Below, in pieces: positions 44,758 through 55,700 of a stretch of 64,000 nucleotides of DNA. The translations under genes were made by a program, and so were the position numbers. Under the pieces are notes generated by a model. That model was given only the letters and a program-made list of their open reading frames with translations. It made no database searches and was not told where the DNA came from. Within the stretch, counting starts at the first letter, position 1; the number at the start of each line of letters is the position of its first letter. Source of the DNA: Odiellus spinosus (Eukaryota > Arthropoda > Arachnida > Opiliones > Phalangiidae); NCBI GenBank assembly GCA_963920705.1, contig CAWUCO010000167.1, positions 1,266,001 to 1,330,000 on the forward strand, read 5' to 3'.

Positions 44758-46217
44758 TTATTCGAGTATTGGAGACGAGTTCGATGGTATACCTTGGGCA
44801 CTAAGGGCCAGTCCTATCATGACGGCTTCGTATTCATTGCGTATTTGATTTCTGTAGAGACGTCCCTGGAACCGTTTAACAGATATCCCAACTGGCCATT
44901 TACCAGGATCAAGAAGGGATTCGAATTCTTCACTGCCACTTGAAACATGGAAAGATGACGAATGCTCATCGTGTTTCGTTTTAAATTTTAGACAGTTAAT
45001 TGTTTTGAATTCATAGGTCTCTGCTAGCCACTTTTTGAGACTGCTACTAGAGAGACCAGGTTCGAACAGTGAGACGAACACCGCCTTTTTCTGAAGAATA
45101 ATGTGGTTTTCCGTCGGTGCCACATTTAGAGGGGCATTTTCCACGCTGCCTATGATAGGGGTTGTTTTTAGTATACTTTGGACCCCCTGGGTTCTTTGTT
45201 GGTTTGGATTCTTACTCACATTATGATTATGATTTTAGATTTGCTCTTATTTTTGGAACGCGTCACTGTGGCTGCGCAGGAGTCCGTTCCTTTTGATTTG
45301 GATGGCTGATGGTTATCTTTCTGCAATTGATGTACATCCGTGCCAATTGCAGTTTTATCGCCATTCAGGTGATAGTTCTTAGTGTGGGGGTTTTGTTGGG
45401 GATAATATTGTCCAGTATAGTTATGACTTACTAAATTATTAGCATTTTGTTTCGATAGATGTGTGCTCTGCAAGTGAATATTTGTCTTTATCTCTTCTCT
45501 CAGGGTTTGGTTTTGCAGATTTAGGTCGCTTAACTCTGAATCCAGGTTTTCCTTTTGTTTTCTCATTTGTTCAAGTATCAAGTCGTTCTGCGTTTTGACA
45601 GTTATTAATTATATTTTCACTGCTTTCAGTTCATTTAGTAGATATAGTAGGGTTACGGATAAGTGCTCAAGGACAGTGGTTTCAGCACGTGTGGCCTGTT
45701 CACTGCTATGAAGATTGGATACCATTCGGATTATAGAGGAAGTTACGTCTCTCTCAACTCCAGTAGATAGCCTTGTATTTGAAGAGATATGAGAGCCAAG
45801 TGATCTTTGACTAAGTTGGCCAGATTTGAGTCTGCCTTTGACAGATGTTTCTCGTTCTTCAGAGTCACTGGAAGGGCACTCACTTTCTGTGGGACTTAAC
45901 TTTGAATTCAGAAGATCATTGTCTGTTTGATGCTCAGCATTTATGAAGTTTTGGCTTGAGTTTAAGGATTCTACTGCTTGTGGGATCTCATTGTTTTTAC
46001 ATAATAAATCGTGTTCGTCATCGGTTTTGTCAATGCAGTAAATTTTTGGACCACAACGACAACGTGTTTTGCATTCCTTACAAGGAAGATAATTCTACTT
46101 CCCGTTGAAGTGAGCATCACAGACAGGACAACGGTCCTTTTGGGCTTTTCCCAGGGAGTACTCCATTAAAACTTGATTTCCCTCAGAGTGTTTCTGATCC
46201 TTCTTATATGTATCCAT
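44758..46217 (-). pseudogene. LINE-D ORF1: zinc-finger/coiled-coil RNA-binding protein, broken
   Basis: The N-terminus (from 46,217) carries a cysteine-rich finger, CPVCDAHF, then LPCKECKTRCRCGPKIYC, a PHD/RING-like spacing, with an in-frame TAG between the two halves (near 46,098). A Ser/Glu-rich linker follows. A coiled-coil-like stretch (EQMRKQKENLDSELSDLNLQ, 45,575-45,510) comes next, and after a stop-free basic region the frame shifts near 45,217. The C-terminal part (45,219-44,758) ends with the FHVSSGSEEFESLLDPGKWP segment typical of LINE ORF1 C-terminal domains. CR1-group ORF1 proteins bind element RNA, and a PHD-like finger is known there. Confidence 0.8.
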
Positions 46218-47150
46218 TTATACATATATATATCTATTCACACATATATACATCCATGTATATATATATATATATATGTTTATATATATGAATATATATG
46301 TTTGTATATATGTTTATATATATGAATATATATGTTTGTATATATGTTTATATATGAATATATATGTATATATATGAATATATATGTATGTATATGAATA
46401 TATATGTCTATATATATGAATATATATGTATGTATATGAATATATATGTCTATATATATGAATATATATCCATGTATATATAGATGTATATTTGTTATAT
46501 ATACATGTATATTATATATATATATATATATATGTATGTAACTTCATATACTTATTTGTATATAAGTACATGTGTATATATACATATATACACATATTTA
46601 TACATATATGGATATATGTGTATGTATATATATATATAAATATTTATGTATATATTTGTATATATGTATATATGTATATATGTATGTATGTATGTATATA
46701 TGAATATATGTCTATATATATGAATATATATCTATGTACATATATGTATATTTGTTATATATACGTGTATATTATATATACATGTATATAACTTCATATA
46801 CTTATTTGTATATATACAAATATACACATATTTATACATATATGTATATATGTGTATGTATGTATATATATATATAAATATTTATGTATATATTTGTATA
46901 TATGTATATATTTGTATATATGTATATTTTTGTATATATGTATGTATATATGTATATATAAATATATATATGTATACATATCTGTATATATGTATATATA
47001 TCTCTATATATATGTACATTTCTGTGTATATATATATATACGTGCGTATGTGTCTTTATGTGTATATGTGTATATGTCTATTACACAGAAATATACACGT
47101 ATATACACATATATGTATATATACATTTATATATAGCTATATATAAATAG
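46218..47150 (+). repeat. ATATGT-type microsatellite, block 3
   Basis: Impure repeats, including a locally regular 'atatatgtctatatatatga' form (46,260-46,480), and duplicated longer stretches: 46,490-46,700 resembles 46,745-46,960, including 'atacatgtatata', 'acttcatatacttatttgta' and what follows. This suggests a duplication of about 250 bp. Confidence 0.9.
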
Positions 47151-47162
47151 ATGCAGAAATTA

Positions 47163-48353
47163 ATAATTATAACAAGAAGTGTATTGATTTGAATTTTCCC
47201 GCTCCATCAAATTTTCATTGCTCTCACTCCCTAGGCGCGGAGGCGAATATTAATGTAACGCGGTTTTGAAGCCCTCTTGATTAGGACGGCCGCTTTACTT
47301 GGTACATAGAGAAAGAGTGGCACTGCGCCAAAAAACCAGTTCCTCTAAAACTTGTTTTATGGAGATTATGGAGGATGTCAAATCAAAACTAGGCATAGGC
47401 ATAATATTTTCGATAAATTTAATTAAGTAGATTATTTTTGCGCAAATAAAATCCGGAGATGAATCATTAGTGTCAATTATATTTTTAATAATTATCACAT
47501 TCGTTTGAGTAGATGCGTTAAACATAAAATGACAGTTGTCACGCTGAATTTGTTTCGTTACTAAAGGTTTTAAATAAAGATCACACTTGTTTTGGGCAGA
47601 GACAGAAGGTGAGCCGCATTTTAAAATTGAGCTCGGTTTATTTAAGTAACCGTTAATGGATCAAGTTGCGAGCGATATAGACTCAGACGCTATGAAAATA
47701 AAAAAAACCTGCAGCGGCATGACCATGTTTTGGCTGCGGCTTGCCGAGTTTTTTCCATACCGGCGGCCGCGGGTCACCGAGTTTTTTCCATACCGGCGGC
47801 CGCACCTCGCCGAGTTTTTTGCCATAACGGCGGCCGCGCCAAAAATATTGTTGAACGTAGCGCCGGGCTGGGAGCCGGGCGTAATGGGCGGCGTCGGAGT
47901 CTAGAGCGATAGTTTAATATCCAAGTTTCCACCAACTGAACTAACCGAGACTTAGACCAATTCGAGTTTAAAGACTTTGGACTAACAAATACGTGGTATT
48001 AAATTGAATTTAAAACTTATAATGTGAAACTGAGAAAGGTTGAAATGCAATTCGCGACTAAAATTCGATTATTTATGTAGGATTACAAAAATATAATTGT
48101 TTATATCCGGTAATCGTAAAACCTTCAGTCTCGGGCGACGCGCGGGCGCCATTTTACTTGTTTACTATCGCATTTGTGAGACTGTGACGCGCGACTATGA
48201 CGGGTGCCCCACGTGATCTTAAAGAACTATTTTGAACATTTCCTCTCTCTCATTGGTCAATGTAAAAAGTGCTTTCGTCTGCTCATGAAATTTGATGGAA
48301 TACATGGTGAAAGTTGAAAATTCAATGAAGTAGTACACTTCTTGTTATAATTA
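47163..48353. mobile_element. 1.2-kb non-autonomous TIR element inside microsatellite
   Basis: The left end (47,163-47,222) and the reverse complement of the right end (48,353-48,280) share ATAATTATAACAAGAAGTGT, then a diverged part, then 'ccatcaaattttcat' or 'ccatcaaatttcat'. ATATGT repeats lie on both sides. The interior is more GC-rich than any neighbour and includes three 33-bp repeats (47,744-47,840). No transposase is visible. The exact ends and target duplication are not resolved. Confidence 0.7.
47656..47904 (+). other. Open frame over a GC-rich 33-bp triplication
   Basis: The 82-codon frame contains AEFFPYRRPRVTEFFPYRRP and a third copy, caused by a 33-bp direct repeat ('ccgagttttttccatac' plus 'cggcggccgc') at 47,744, 47,777 and 47,810. 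No family is recognised. It lies in the interior of a non-autonomous element, so I do not call a gene. The GC-rich core could be a CpG-rich regulatory patch, but this is speculative. Confidence 0.3.
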
Positions 48354-48356
48354 TAA

Positions 48357-48565
48357 ATATGTGATAGATATAAATGTATATATATGTAAATATATGTATA
48401 TATTTGTGTATATACGTATATTTCTATTGTATATATATGTAAATATGTGTATATATATGTGTATATGAATGTATCAACATATATCCATGTGTGTATATGT
48501 ATGTATCTATATGTATATGTGTATATATGTGTACACATATGTATATATGTATATATGTATATTTA

Positions 48566-48624
<59 letters not shown>

Positions 48625-48760
48625 GCATACATACATATATGGATATGTGTATATATATATAAATATATACATACTTATTTAAACATGCATATATATACAT
48701 ATATATTCATATATAAATACATACATATATATACAGACATATATATGTACATACATATAT

Positions 48761-48793
<33 letters not shown>

Positions 48794-48888
48794 TAAATAT
48801 ATACGTACTTATTTATACATGCATATATATATATATATACATATACATACATATATGTATACATATATATACATATATAAATACATAC

Positions 48889-48919
<31 letters not shown>

Positions 48920-49141
48920 CAAACACACACATATACATACATATATATACATACATACATACATATACAAACATATATATATATACATACATATATATAT
49001 ACATATATATGCATACATATATACACATACATACATATACATATATATACATATATATATATACATACATACATATATACATACATATATACATACATAT
49101 ATATATATACATACATATACATACGTATATATACATACATA

Positions 49142-49205
<64 letters not shown>

Positions 49206-49645
49206 CATGTACATACATGTACATACACACATATATATATACATATATATACATATATATTCATATATATATATATATATATCTACATATATATATATAG
49301 ATGCATATATACATATATATGCATATACACGTATATATACATACATATACATATTATACATATTATACAAGTTATACACAATATACGTAATATACATAAT
49401 ATGCATATTATACCAAAAATACATATTATACATATTATACATAATATACATTATATACATAATATACATTATATACATAATATACATTATATACATAATA
49501 TAGATAGTATACATAATATGCATAGTATACATAATATGCATAATATGCATATTATGCATAATTATACATAATTATGCATAAATATATAAATATACATAAA
49601 TATAAACATATATACACATATACACAGATAAATACACATATATAC
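48357..49645 (+). repeat. AT-rich microsatellite, block 4, in two phases
   Basis: The first part (48,357-49,340) is ATATGT/ATACAT-type with long pure (AT)n runs at about 48,570-48,620 and 49,158-49,200. From 49,345 to 49,580 it changes to a dyad-symmetric 'acataatatacattatat' repeat. Long Tyr/Ile open frames (up to 344 codons) are artefacts. Confidence 0.95.
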
Positions 49646-49739
49646 ATACATCAAAATAGCCCATTTCGGTGGAAAATGAAAATCAGCTTAAACAACGCTA
49701 ATTTGAAATTATGTTCGAAAATCTACAAAATTAACAAAA

Positions 49740-50590
49740 AATAGGCCAAATCGGATAATTCCTTTTAAAATCGGTAAAAATAGGCCAAATCGGATAAATC
49801 CTTTTAAAATCGATAAAAATAGGCCAAATCGGATAAATCCTTTTAAAATCGATAAAAATAGGCCAAATCGGATAATTACTTTTAAAATAAGTAAAAATAG
49901 GTCAAATTGGATAAATCCTTTTAAAATCGGTAAAAATGGGCCAAATTGGATAATTCCTTTTAAAATCGTTATAAATAGGCCAAATCGGACAAATCCTTTT
50001 AAAATCGATAAAAATAGGCCAAATCGGATAAATCCTTTTAAAATCGATAAAAATAGGCCAAATTGTATAATTCCTTTTAAAATCGGTAAAAATAGGCCAA
50101 ATCGGTAAAAATCCTTTTAAAATCGGTAAAAATAGGCCGAATCGGATAAATCCTTTTAAAATCCATAAAAATAGGCCAAATCGGATAAATCCTTTTAAAA
50201 TCGGCAAAAATAGGCCGAATCGGATAATTCCTTTTAAAATCGGTAAAAATAGGCCTAATTGGATAAATCCTTTTGAAATCGGTAAAAATAGGCCTAATTG
50301 GATAATTCCTTTTAAAATGGGTAAAAATAGGCCAAATCGGATAAACCCTTTTAAAATTTATAAAAATAGGCTAAATCGGGTAATTCCTTTTAAAATCGAT
50401 AAAAATAGGCTAAATTGGATAAAACCTTTTGAAATAGATAAAAATAGGCCAAATTGGATAGATAATTTTGAAATCGAAAAAAATAGGCCAAATTGGATAA
50501 ATAATATTGAAATCGATAAAAATAGGCCAAATTGGATAAATAATTTTGAAATCGATAAAAATTGGCCAAATTGGATAAATTGACTTAAAA
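49740..50590 (-). repeat. 39-bp array of MLE-2, left arm
   Basis: About 22 units, in the orientation 'aaaataggccaaatcggata/aatccttttaaaatcgat'. Units near the inner edge use the variant 'ggataaataattttgaaatc', the same variant seen at the inner edge of MLE-1's left array and, inverted, at 52,820-53,000. The unit type is therefore tied to position in the element. Confidence 0.95.
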
Positions 50591-50949
50591 TCGATAAAAA
50601 TTGCCCATTGTTGTAAAATACTTTAGAAATTAACATAAATGTGCCAATTTAAAATTATCCTCGTAAACCAATAAAATTTAGGTCAATTTAGTAATTTCGT
50701 TTTAAAATTTAAAGAAATTGCGAAATTTGATAATTGTTATTTTTTCCAACAACCTTCAAGATTTTTCTGAAATGCGCGATATTCTCTTGAAACTCCAGTA
50801 AAACAGGCAAAAATCATTAGTGCATGTGTTCGAACAGAGTTGTTTTTTTAAGCGTACACGACAAGGCTGGTTTGGTATCATTTGTGAAGCGTGATATAGC
50901 TCACTCATCAAGGCTGTATTTAGTTTTGAAGTGTAAACCACACACAACA

Positions 50950-51988
50950 GGGCTCCTAGGCATTCTTCGCCGCGACTAATTACTGACCCTAGGACATTAG
51001 CTAGAGTTGCGGGAGTAATTCCTTCGACAGCTGATCAAATTTTTTGGCGCTGTTCCTCAAGTGTGTGAACTTAAGATTCATACACAACGGTTTTTACGTA
51101 TCCCCAAAGGAAAAAGTCCAAAGGTGTTAGATCGGGGGATCTTGGTGGCCATGGAAGGGGCCCTCCCCGTTCAATCCATCGGTTAGGAAAGCTATCGTTA
51201 AGCCACTCTCGTACGCGTGGATGGTAATGCGGAGGTGCTCCGTCTGGCTGAAACCACATATCTTGCGTTTCAGCTGGTGGCATCTCTCGCAAGGCTTCGG
51301 TAACACTAGTTTGAAGAAATTCCAGGCCCAGTTAAATTTTCTTCAAAAAAGAAAGGACCTATTATTTGTTCCCCGTAAATTCCCACCCATACATTCGTTT
51401 TAAATCTCTGTTGATGGTAATTTTCTCTAAGCCAATAAGGATTTTGTTGAGACCAATAGTACATGTTGTGCCTATTGACCGTTCCATCTCTATGGAATGT
51501 GGCTTAATCAGACCATAGCACTTTAGAAACAAATTTTGGATGTTCTTCCAACTGCCATCGCAAGGCCAAACAAAACTCTGTGCGTCGCAGCCTATCTTCA
51601 TCCGATAGAGCCTGTTGGAAGGGAATATGGTAGGGGTGGAAGTTCTGGGTGTGAAGTACTCGAAGGACTGTAGAATGGCTAACTCCAAACTCTCTACCAA
51701 CGGCTCTACTACTGGTTGGGGGTTAACGTGGAACGCCGCCAGGATCATGTCAGTACCTCTTGCTTCGTTACCCACGATGCGACTGACTCTGGGTTGTTTT
51801 TGTTGCCGAATGAAAGAGCCATCACTACGGAGATTTGCTTCAAGAGCTCGAAAGGTTGATTCCACAGGGAATTTATCCCGATTTGGATATCTTCTTTGGT
51901 ACAGACGCGCTGCTTCGCGCGTAATTCCTCGACATTCACCAAACAATAAAATCATATCAGGTTTCTCAGAACTTGTGAACTGAGCCAT
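50950..51988 (-). pseudogene. MLE-2 transposase, nearly full length, broken
   Basis: The start codon at 51,988 opens MAQFTSSEKPDMILLFGECRG, and an N-terminal helix-turn-helix region follows (ITREAARLYQRRYPNRDKFP). The frame shifts near 51,715. In the other frame the family sequence continues (AVGREFGVSHSTVLRVLHTQ, then RLRRTEFCLALRWQLEEHP) to the first catalytic Asp in VLWSD near 51,510, where the next codon is TAA instead of Glu. Catalytic Asp 2 is in MWFQPDGAPPHYH (near 51,235) and Asp 3 in RSPDLTPLDFFLWGY (near 51,135). A further TAA is at 51,068. About 115 bp of foreign sequence (50,840-50,955) interrupts the C-terminus. Such enzymes cut at the TIRs and insert at TA. This copy is inactive but recent. 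Confidence 0.85.
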
Positions 51989-52204
51989 GATTTATTTATT
52001 CGGCTTAAATACTCGTACGTCAGAAATCCAAATAAGTTGCAAATAGATATTCCGCCTTTAAAAAGACAGTAACACCAATAAATTGCAAGAAGTATAATAT
52101 TCTGCCTTTAAAAAGGCAGAAATATGAACTAGAAATGAAAAATTACGAAGGACAATGAAATAAACTAGCTTTCATGAGCTCGTTAGGCTTAAGGTTTTCA
52201 ATTT

Positions 52205-52248
52205 TTTTCCCGCGAAAAAGTCTCGCGCGAGACTTTTTCGCGGGAAAA
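52205..52248. repeat. 44-bp perfect palindrome
   Basis: The two 22-bp halves are exact reverse complements. The right half from the centre reads 'gcgagactttttcgcggg' and ends in 'aaaa'. MLE-1 has only the right-hand side intact (38,592-38,620), so the palindrome is not conserved in full there. Confidence 0.97.
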
Positions 52249-52299
52249 TTGTGCAACAGATTTTAAAACAAAGTCTCGCGCAAATTTTATCAAAAATTT

Positions 52300-52566
52300 C
52301 CTAACCGATGGATTGGACGGGGAGGGCCCTTTCCATGGCCACCAAGATCCCCCGATCTAACACCTTTGGACTTTTTCCTTTGGGGATATGTAAAAAGCGT
52401 TGTGTATGAATCTGAAGTTCACACACTTGAGGAACTGCGCCAAAAAATTAGATCAGCTGTCGAAGGAATTACTCCCGCAACTGTAGCTAATGTCGTAGGG
52501 TCAGTGATTAGTCGTGGCGAAGAATGCCTAGGAGCCGATGGGGGGCATATCGAACACATGCACTAA
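52300..52566 (+). pseudogene. MLE-2 transposase C-terminal fragment, plus strand
   Basis: From 52,366 the frame reads MDFFLWGYVKSVVYESEVHT, continues LEELRQKIRSAVEGITP, and ends at 52,566 after a GGHIEHMH-type C-terminus. The preceding PNRWIG and PRSPDLTP segments lie in a shifted frame at 52,300-52,365. It corresponds to the last third of the transposase and is opposite in orientation to the longer copy. Confidence 0.85.
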
Positions 52567-52762
52567 TGATTTTTGCCTGTTTTACTGGAGTTTGAAGAGA
52601 ATTTTCAAGAGAATATCGCGCATTTCAGAAAAATTTTGATCGTTGTTGGAGAAAAATAACAATTATCAAATTTGGCAGAATTTCTTTAAATTTGAAAACG
52701 AAATTACTAATTTGACCTAAATTTTATTTGTTTAGGAGGATAATTTTAAATTTGCACACCAC

Positions 52763-55700
52763 AATGGCCTATTTTTATCGATTTTAAAAGGATTTATCCA
52801 ATTTGGCCTATTTTTATCGATGTCAAAATTATTTATCCAATTTGGCCAATTTTTTTCGATTTCAAAATTATTTATCCAATTTGGCCTATTTTTATCGATT
52901 TCAAAGTTATTGATCCAATTTGGCCTATTTTTATCGATTTCAAAGTTATTTATCCAATTTGGCCTATTTTTATCGATTTCAGAATTATCTGTCCAATTTG
53001 GCCTATTTTTATTGATTTCAAAAGGTTTTATCCAATTTGGCCTATTTTTTCGATTTCAAAAGGTTTTATCCAATTTGGCGAATTTTTACCGATATTAAAA
53101 GAAATTATCTGATTTGGCCTATTTTTACCGATTTTAAAACGAATTTTCCGATTTGGCCTATTTTGACTTATTTTAAAACGAATTTTCCGATTTGGCCTAT
53201 TTTTACCGATTTTAAAAGGAATTATCCAATTTGGCCTATTTTTATTGATTTTAAAAGGTTTTATCCAATTTGGTCTATTTTTATAGATTTTAAAAGGATT
53301 TATCCGATTTGGCGTATTTTTACCGATTTTAAAAGGAATTATCCAATTAGGCCTATTTTTACCGATTTTAGAAGGATTTATCCAATTTGGCCTATTTTTA
53401 CTGATTTTAAAAGGATTTATCCGATTTGGCCTATTTTTACCGATTTTAAAAGGATTTATCCAATTTGGCCTATCTTTATCGATTTTAAAAGGATTTATCC
53501 GATTTGGCCTATTTTTATCGATTTTAAAAAAATTATCCGATTTGGCCTATTTTTATAGATTTTAAAAGGATTTGGCCTATTTTTACCGATTTTAAAAGGA
53601 TTTATCCGATTTGGCCTATTTTTATCGATTTTAAAAGGATTTATCCGATTTGGCCTATTTTTACCGATTTTAATAGGAATTATCCGATTTGGCCTATTTT
53701 TATCGATTTTAAAAGGATTTATCTGATTTGGCCTATTTTTATCGATTTTAAAAGGATTTATCCGATTTGGCCTATTTTTACCGATTTTAAAAGGAATTAT
53801 CCGATTTGGCCTATTTTTATCGATTTTAAAAGGTTTTATCCGATTTGGCCTATTTTTACCGATTTTAAAAGGATTTATCCGATTTGGTTTATTTTTATGG
53901 ATTTTAAAACGTTTTATCCGATTTGGCCTATTTTTATCGATTTTAAAAGGATTTATCCGATTTGGCCTATTTTTACCGATGTTAAAAGGAATTATCCGAT
54001 TTGGCCTATTTTTACCGATTTTAAAAAGATTTTTACCGATTTGGCCTATTTTTACCGATTGTAAAAGGAATTATACAATTAGGCCTATTTTTATCGATTT
54101 TAAAAGGATTTATTCGATTTGGCCTATTTTTATCGATTTTAAAAGGATTTATCCGATTTGGCCTATTTTTACCGATTTTAAAAGGAATTATGCAATTAGG
54201 CCTATTTTTACCGATTTTAAAAGGAATTATCCGATTTGGCCTATTTTTATCGATTTAAAAAGAGTTATCCGATTTGGCCTATTTTTATCGATTGTAAAAG
54301 GATTTATCCGATTTGGCCTATTTAAATAGATTTTAAAAGGAATTGGCCTATTTTTACCGATTTTAAAAGGATTTATACAATTTGGCCTATTTTTATCGAT
54401 TTTAAAAGGATTTTTCCGATTTGGCCTATTTTTACCGATTTTAAAAGGAATTATCCGATTTGGCCTATTTTTATCGATTTTAAAAGGATTTATCCGATTT
54501 GGCCTATTTTTATCGATTTTAAAAGGATTTATCCGATTTGGCCTATTTATAAAGATTTTAAAAGGATTTGGCCAATTTTTACCGATTTTAAAAGGATTTA
54601 TCCAATTTGGCCTATTTTTATCGATTTTAAAAGGATTTTTCCGATTTGGCCTATTTTTACCGATGTTAAAAGGAATTATCCGATTTGGCCTATTTTTACC
54701 GATTTTAAAAGGATTTTTACCGATTTGGCCTATTTTTACCGATTTTAAAAGGAATTATACAATTAGGCCTATTTTTCACGATTTTAAAAGGATTTATCCG
54801 ATTTGGCCTATTTATATCGATTTTAAAAGGATTTATCCGATTTGGCCTATTTTTACCGATTTTAAAAGGAATTATCCGATTTGGCCTATTTTTATCGATT
54901 TTAAAAGGATTTAGCCGATTTGGCCTATTTTTCCCTATTTTAAAAGGATTTATCCAATTTGGCCTATTTTTATCGATTTTAAAACGATTTATCCGATTTG
55001 GCCTATTTTTACCGATTTTAAAAGGATTTATCCGATTTGGCCTAGTTTTACCGATTTTAATAGGTATTATCCGATTTGGCCTATTTATATCGATTTTAAA
55101 AGGATTTATCCGATTTGGCCTATTTTTATCGATTTTAAATCGATTTATCCGATTTGGCCTATTTTTACCGATTTTAAAAGGAATTATACAATTAGGCCTA
55201 TTTTTATCGATTTTAAAAGGATTTATCCGATTTGGCCTATTTTTTATCGATTTTAAAAGGTTTTATCCGATTTGGCCTATTTTTATCGATTTTAAAAGGA
55301 TTTATCCGATTTGGCCTATTTTTATCGATTTTAAAAGGATTTATCCTATTTGGCCTATTTTTATCGATTTTAAAAGGATTTTTCTGATTTGGTCTATTTT
55401 TATCGATTTTAAAAGGATTTATCCGATTTGGCCTATTTTTATCGATTTTAAAAGGATTTATCCGATTTTTCCTATTTTTACCGATTTTAAAAGGACTTAT
55501 CCGATTTGGCCTATTTTTACCGATTTTAAAAGGATTTATCCGATTTGGCCTATTTATATAGATTTTAAAAAGATTTGGCCTATTTTTACCGATTTTAAAA
55601 GGATTTATCCAATTTGGTCTATTTTTATCGATTTTAAAAGGATTTTTCCGATATGGCCTATTTTTACCGATGTTAAAAGGAATTATCCGATTTGGCCTAT

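Larger units (their letters stand above)
41626..46217 (-). mobile_element. LINE-D: near full-length CR1-like LINE with two ORFs, inside microsatellite
   Basis: Reading on the minus strand, ORF1 starts with ATG at 46,217, close to the microsatellite edge. ORF2 (endonuclease plus RT) spans 44,716-41,917, and a 3'UTR runs to a tail of 'ctatctatctgtctatc' type at 41,645-41,622. ATATGT microsatellite abuts both ends. The length is about 4.6 kb, plausible for a CR1-group LINE with ORF1 and ORF2. Both ORFs carry inactivating changes. Confidence 0.9.
49646..52762. mobile_element. MLE-2: two mariner-like copies head to head
   Basis: The left flank lacks the terminal ~80 bp of the TIR but matches MLE-1 from 'catcaaaatagcccatttcg' onward. 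In order come an inverted 39-bp array (49,740-50,590), the conserved block (50,590-50,815), a near-complete transposase on the minus strand (51,988-50,950) and a unique region with short inverted 'ctgcctttaaaaaggcag' sequences. A 44-bp palindrome (52,205-52,248), a plus-strand transposase fragment (52,300-52,566) and the conserved block in the opposite orientation (52,566-52,755) follow, and then the giant array. The structure is that of two opposed copies. Confidence 0.85.

Noticed and set aside
44731..44943. Plus-strand 70-codon frame
   Set aside because: It is antisense to the LINE-D ORF1 C-terminal domain.
35680..49571. Tyr/Ile/Cys/Met-rich open frames (membrane-protein-like)
   Set aside because: They are translations of ATATGT and ATACAT microsatellite, present on both strands at once.
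51615..51983. Plus-strand 122-codon frame
   Set aside because: It is antisense to the recognisable minus-strand transposase.
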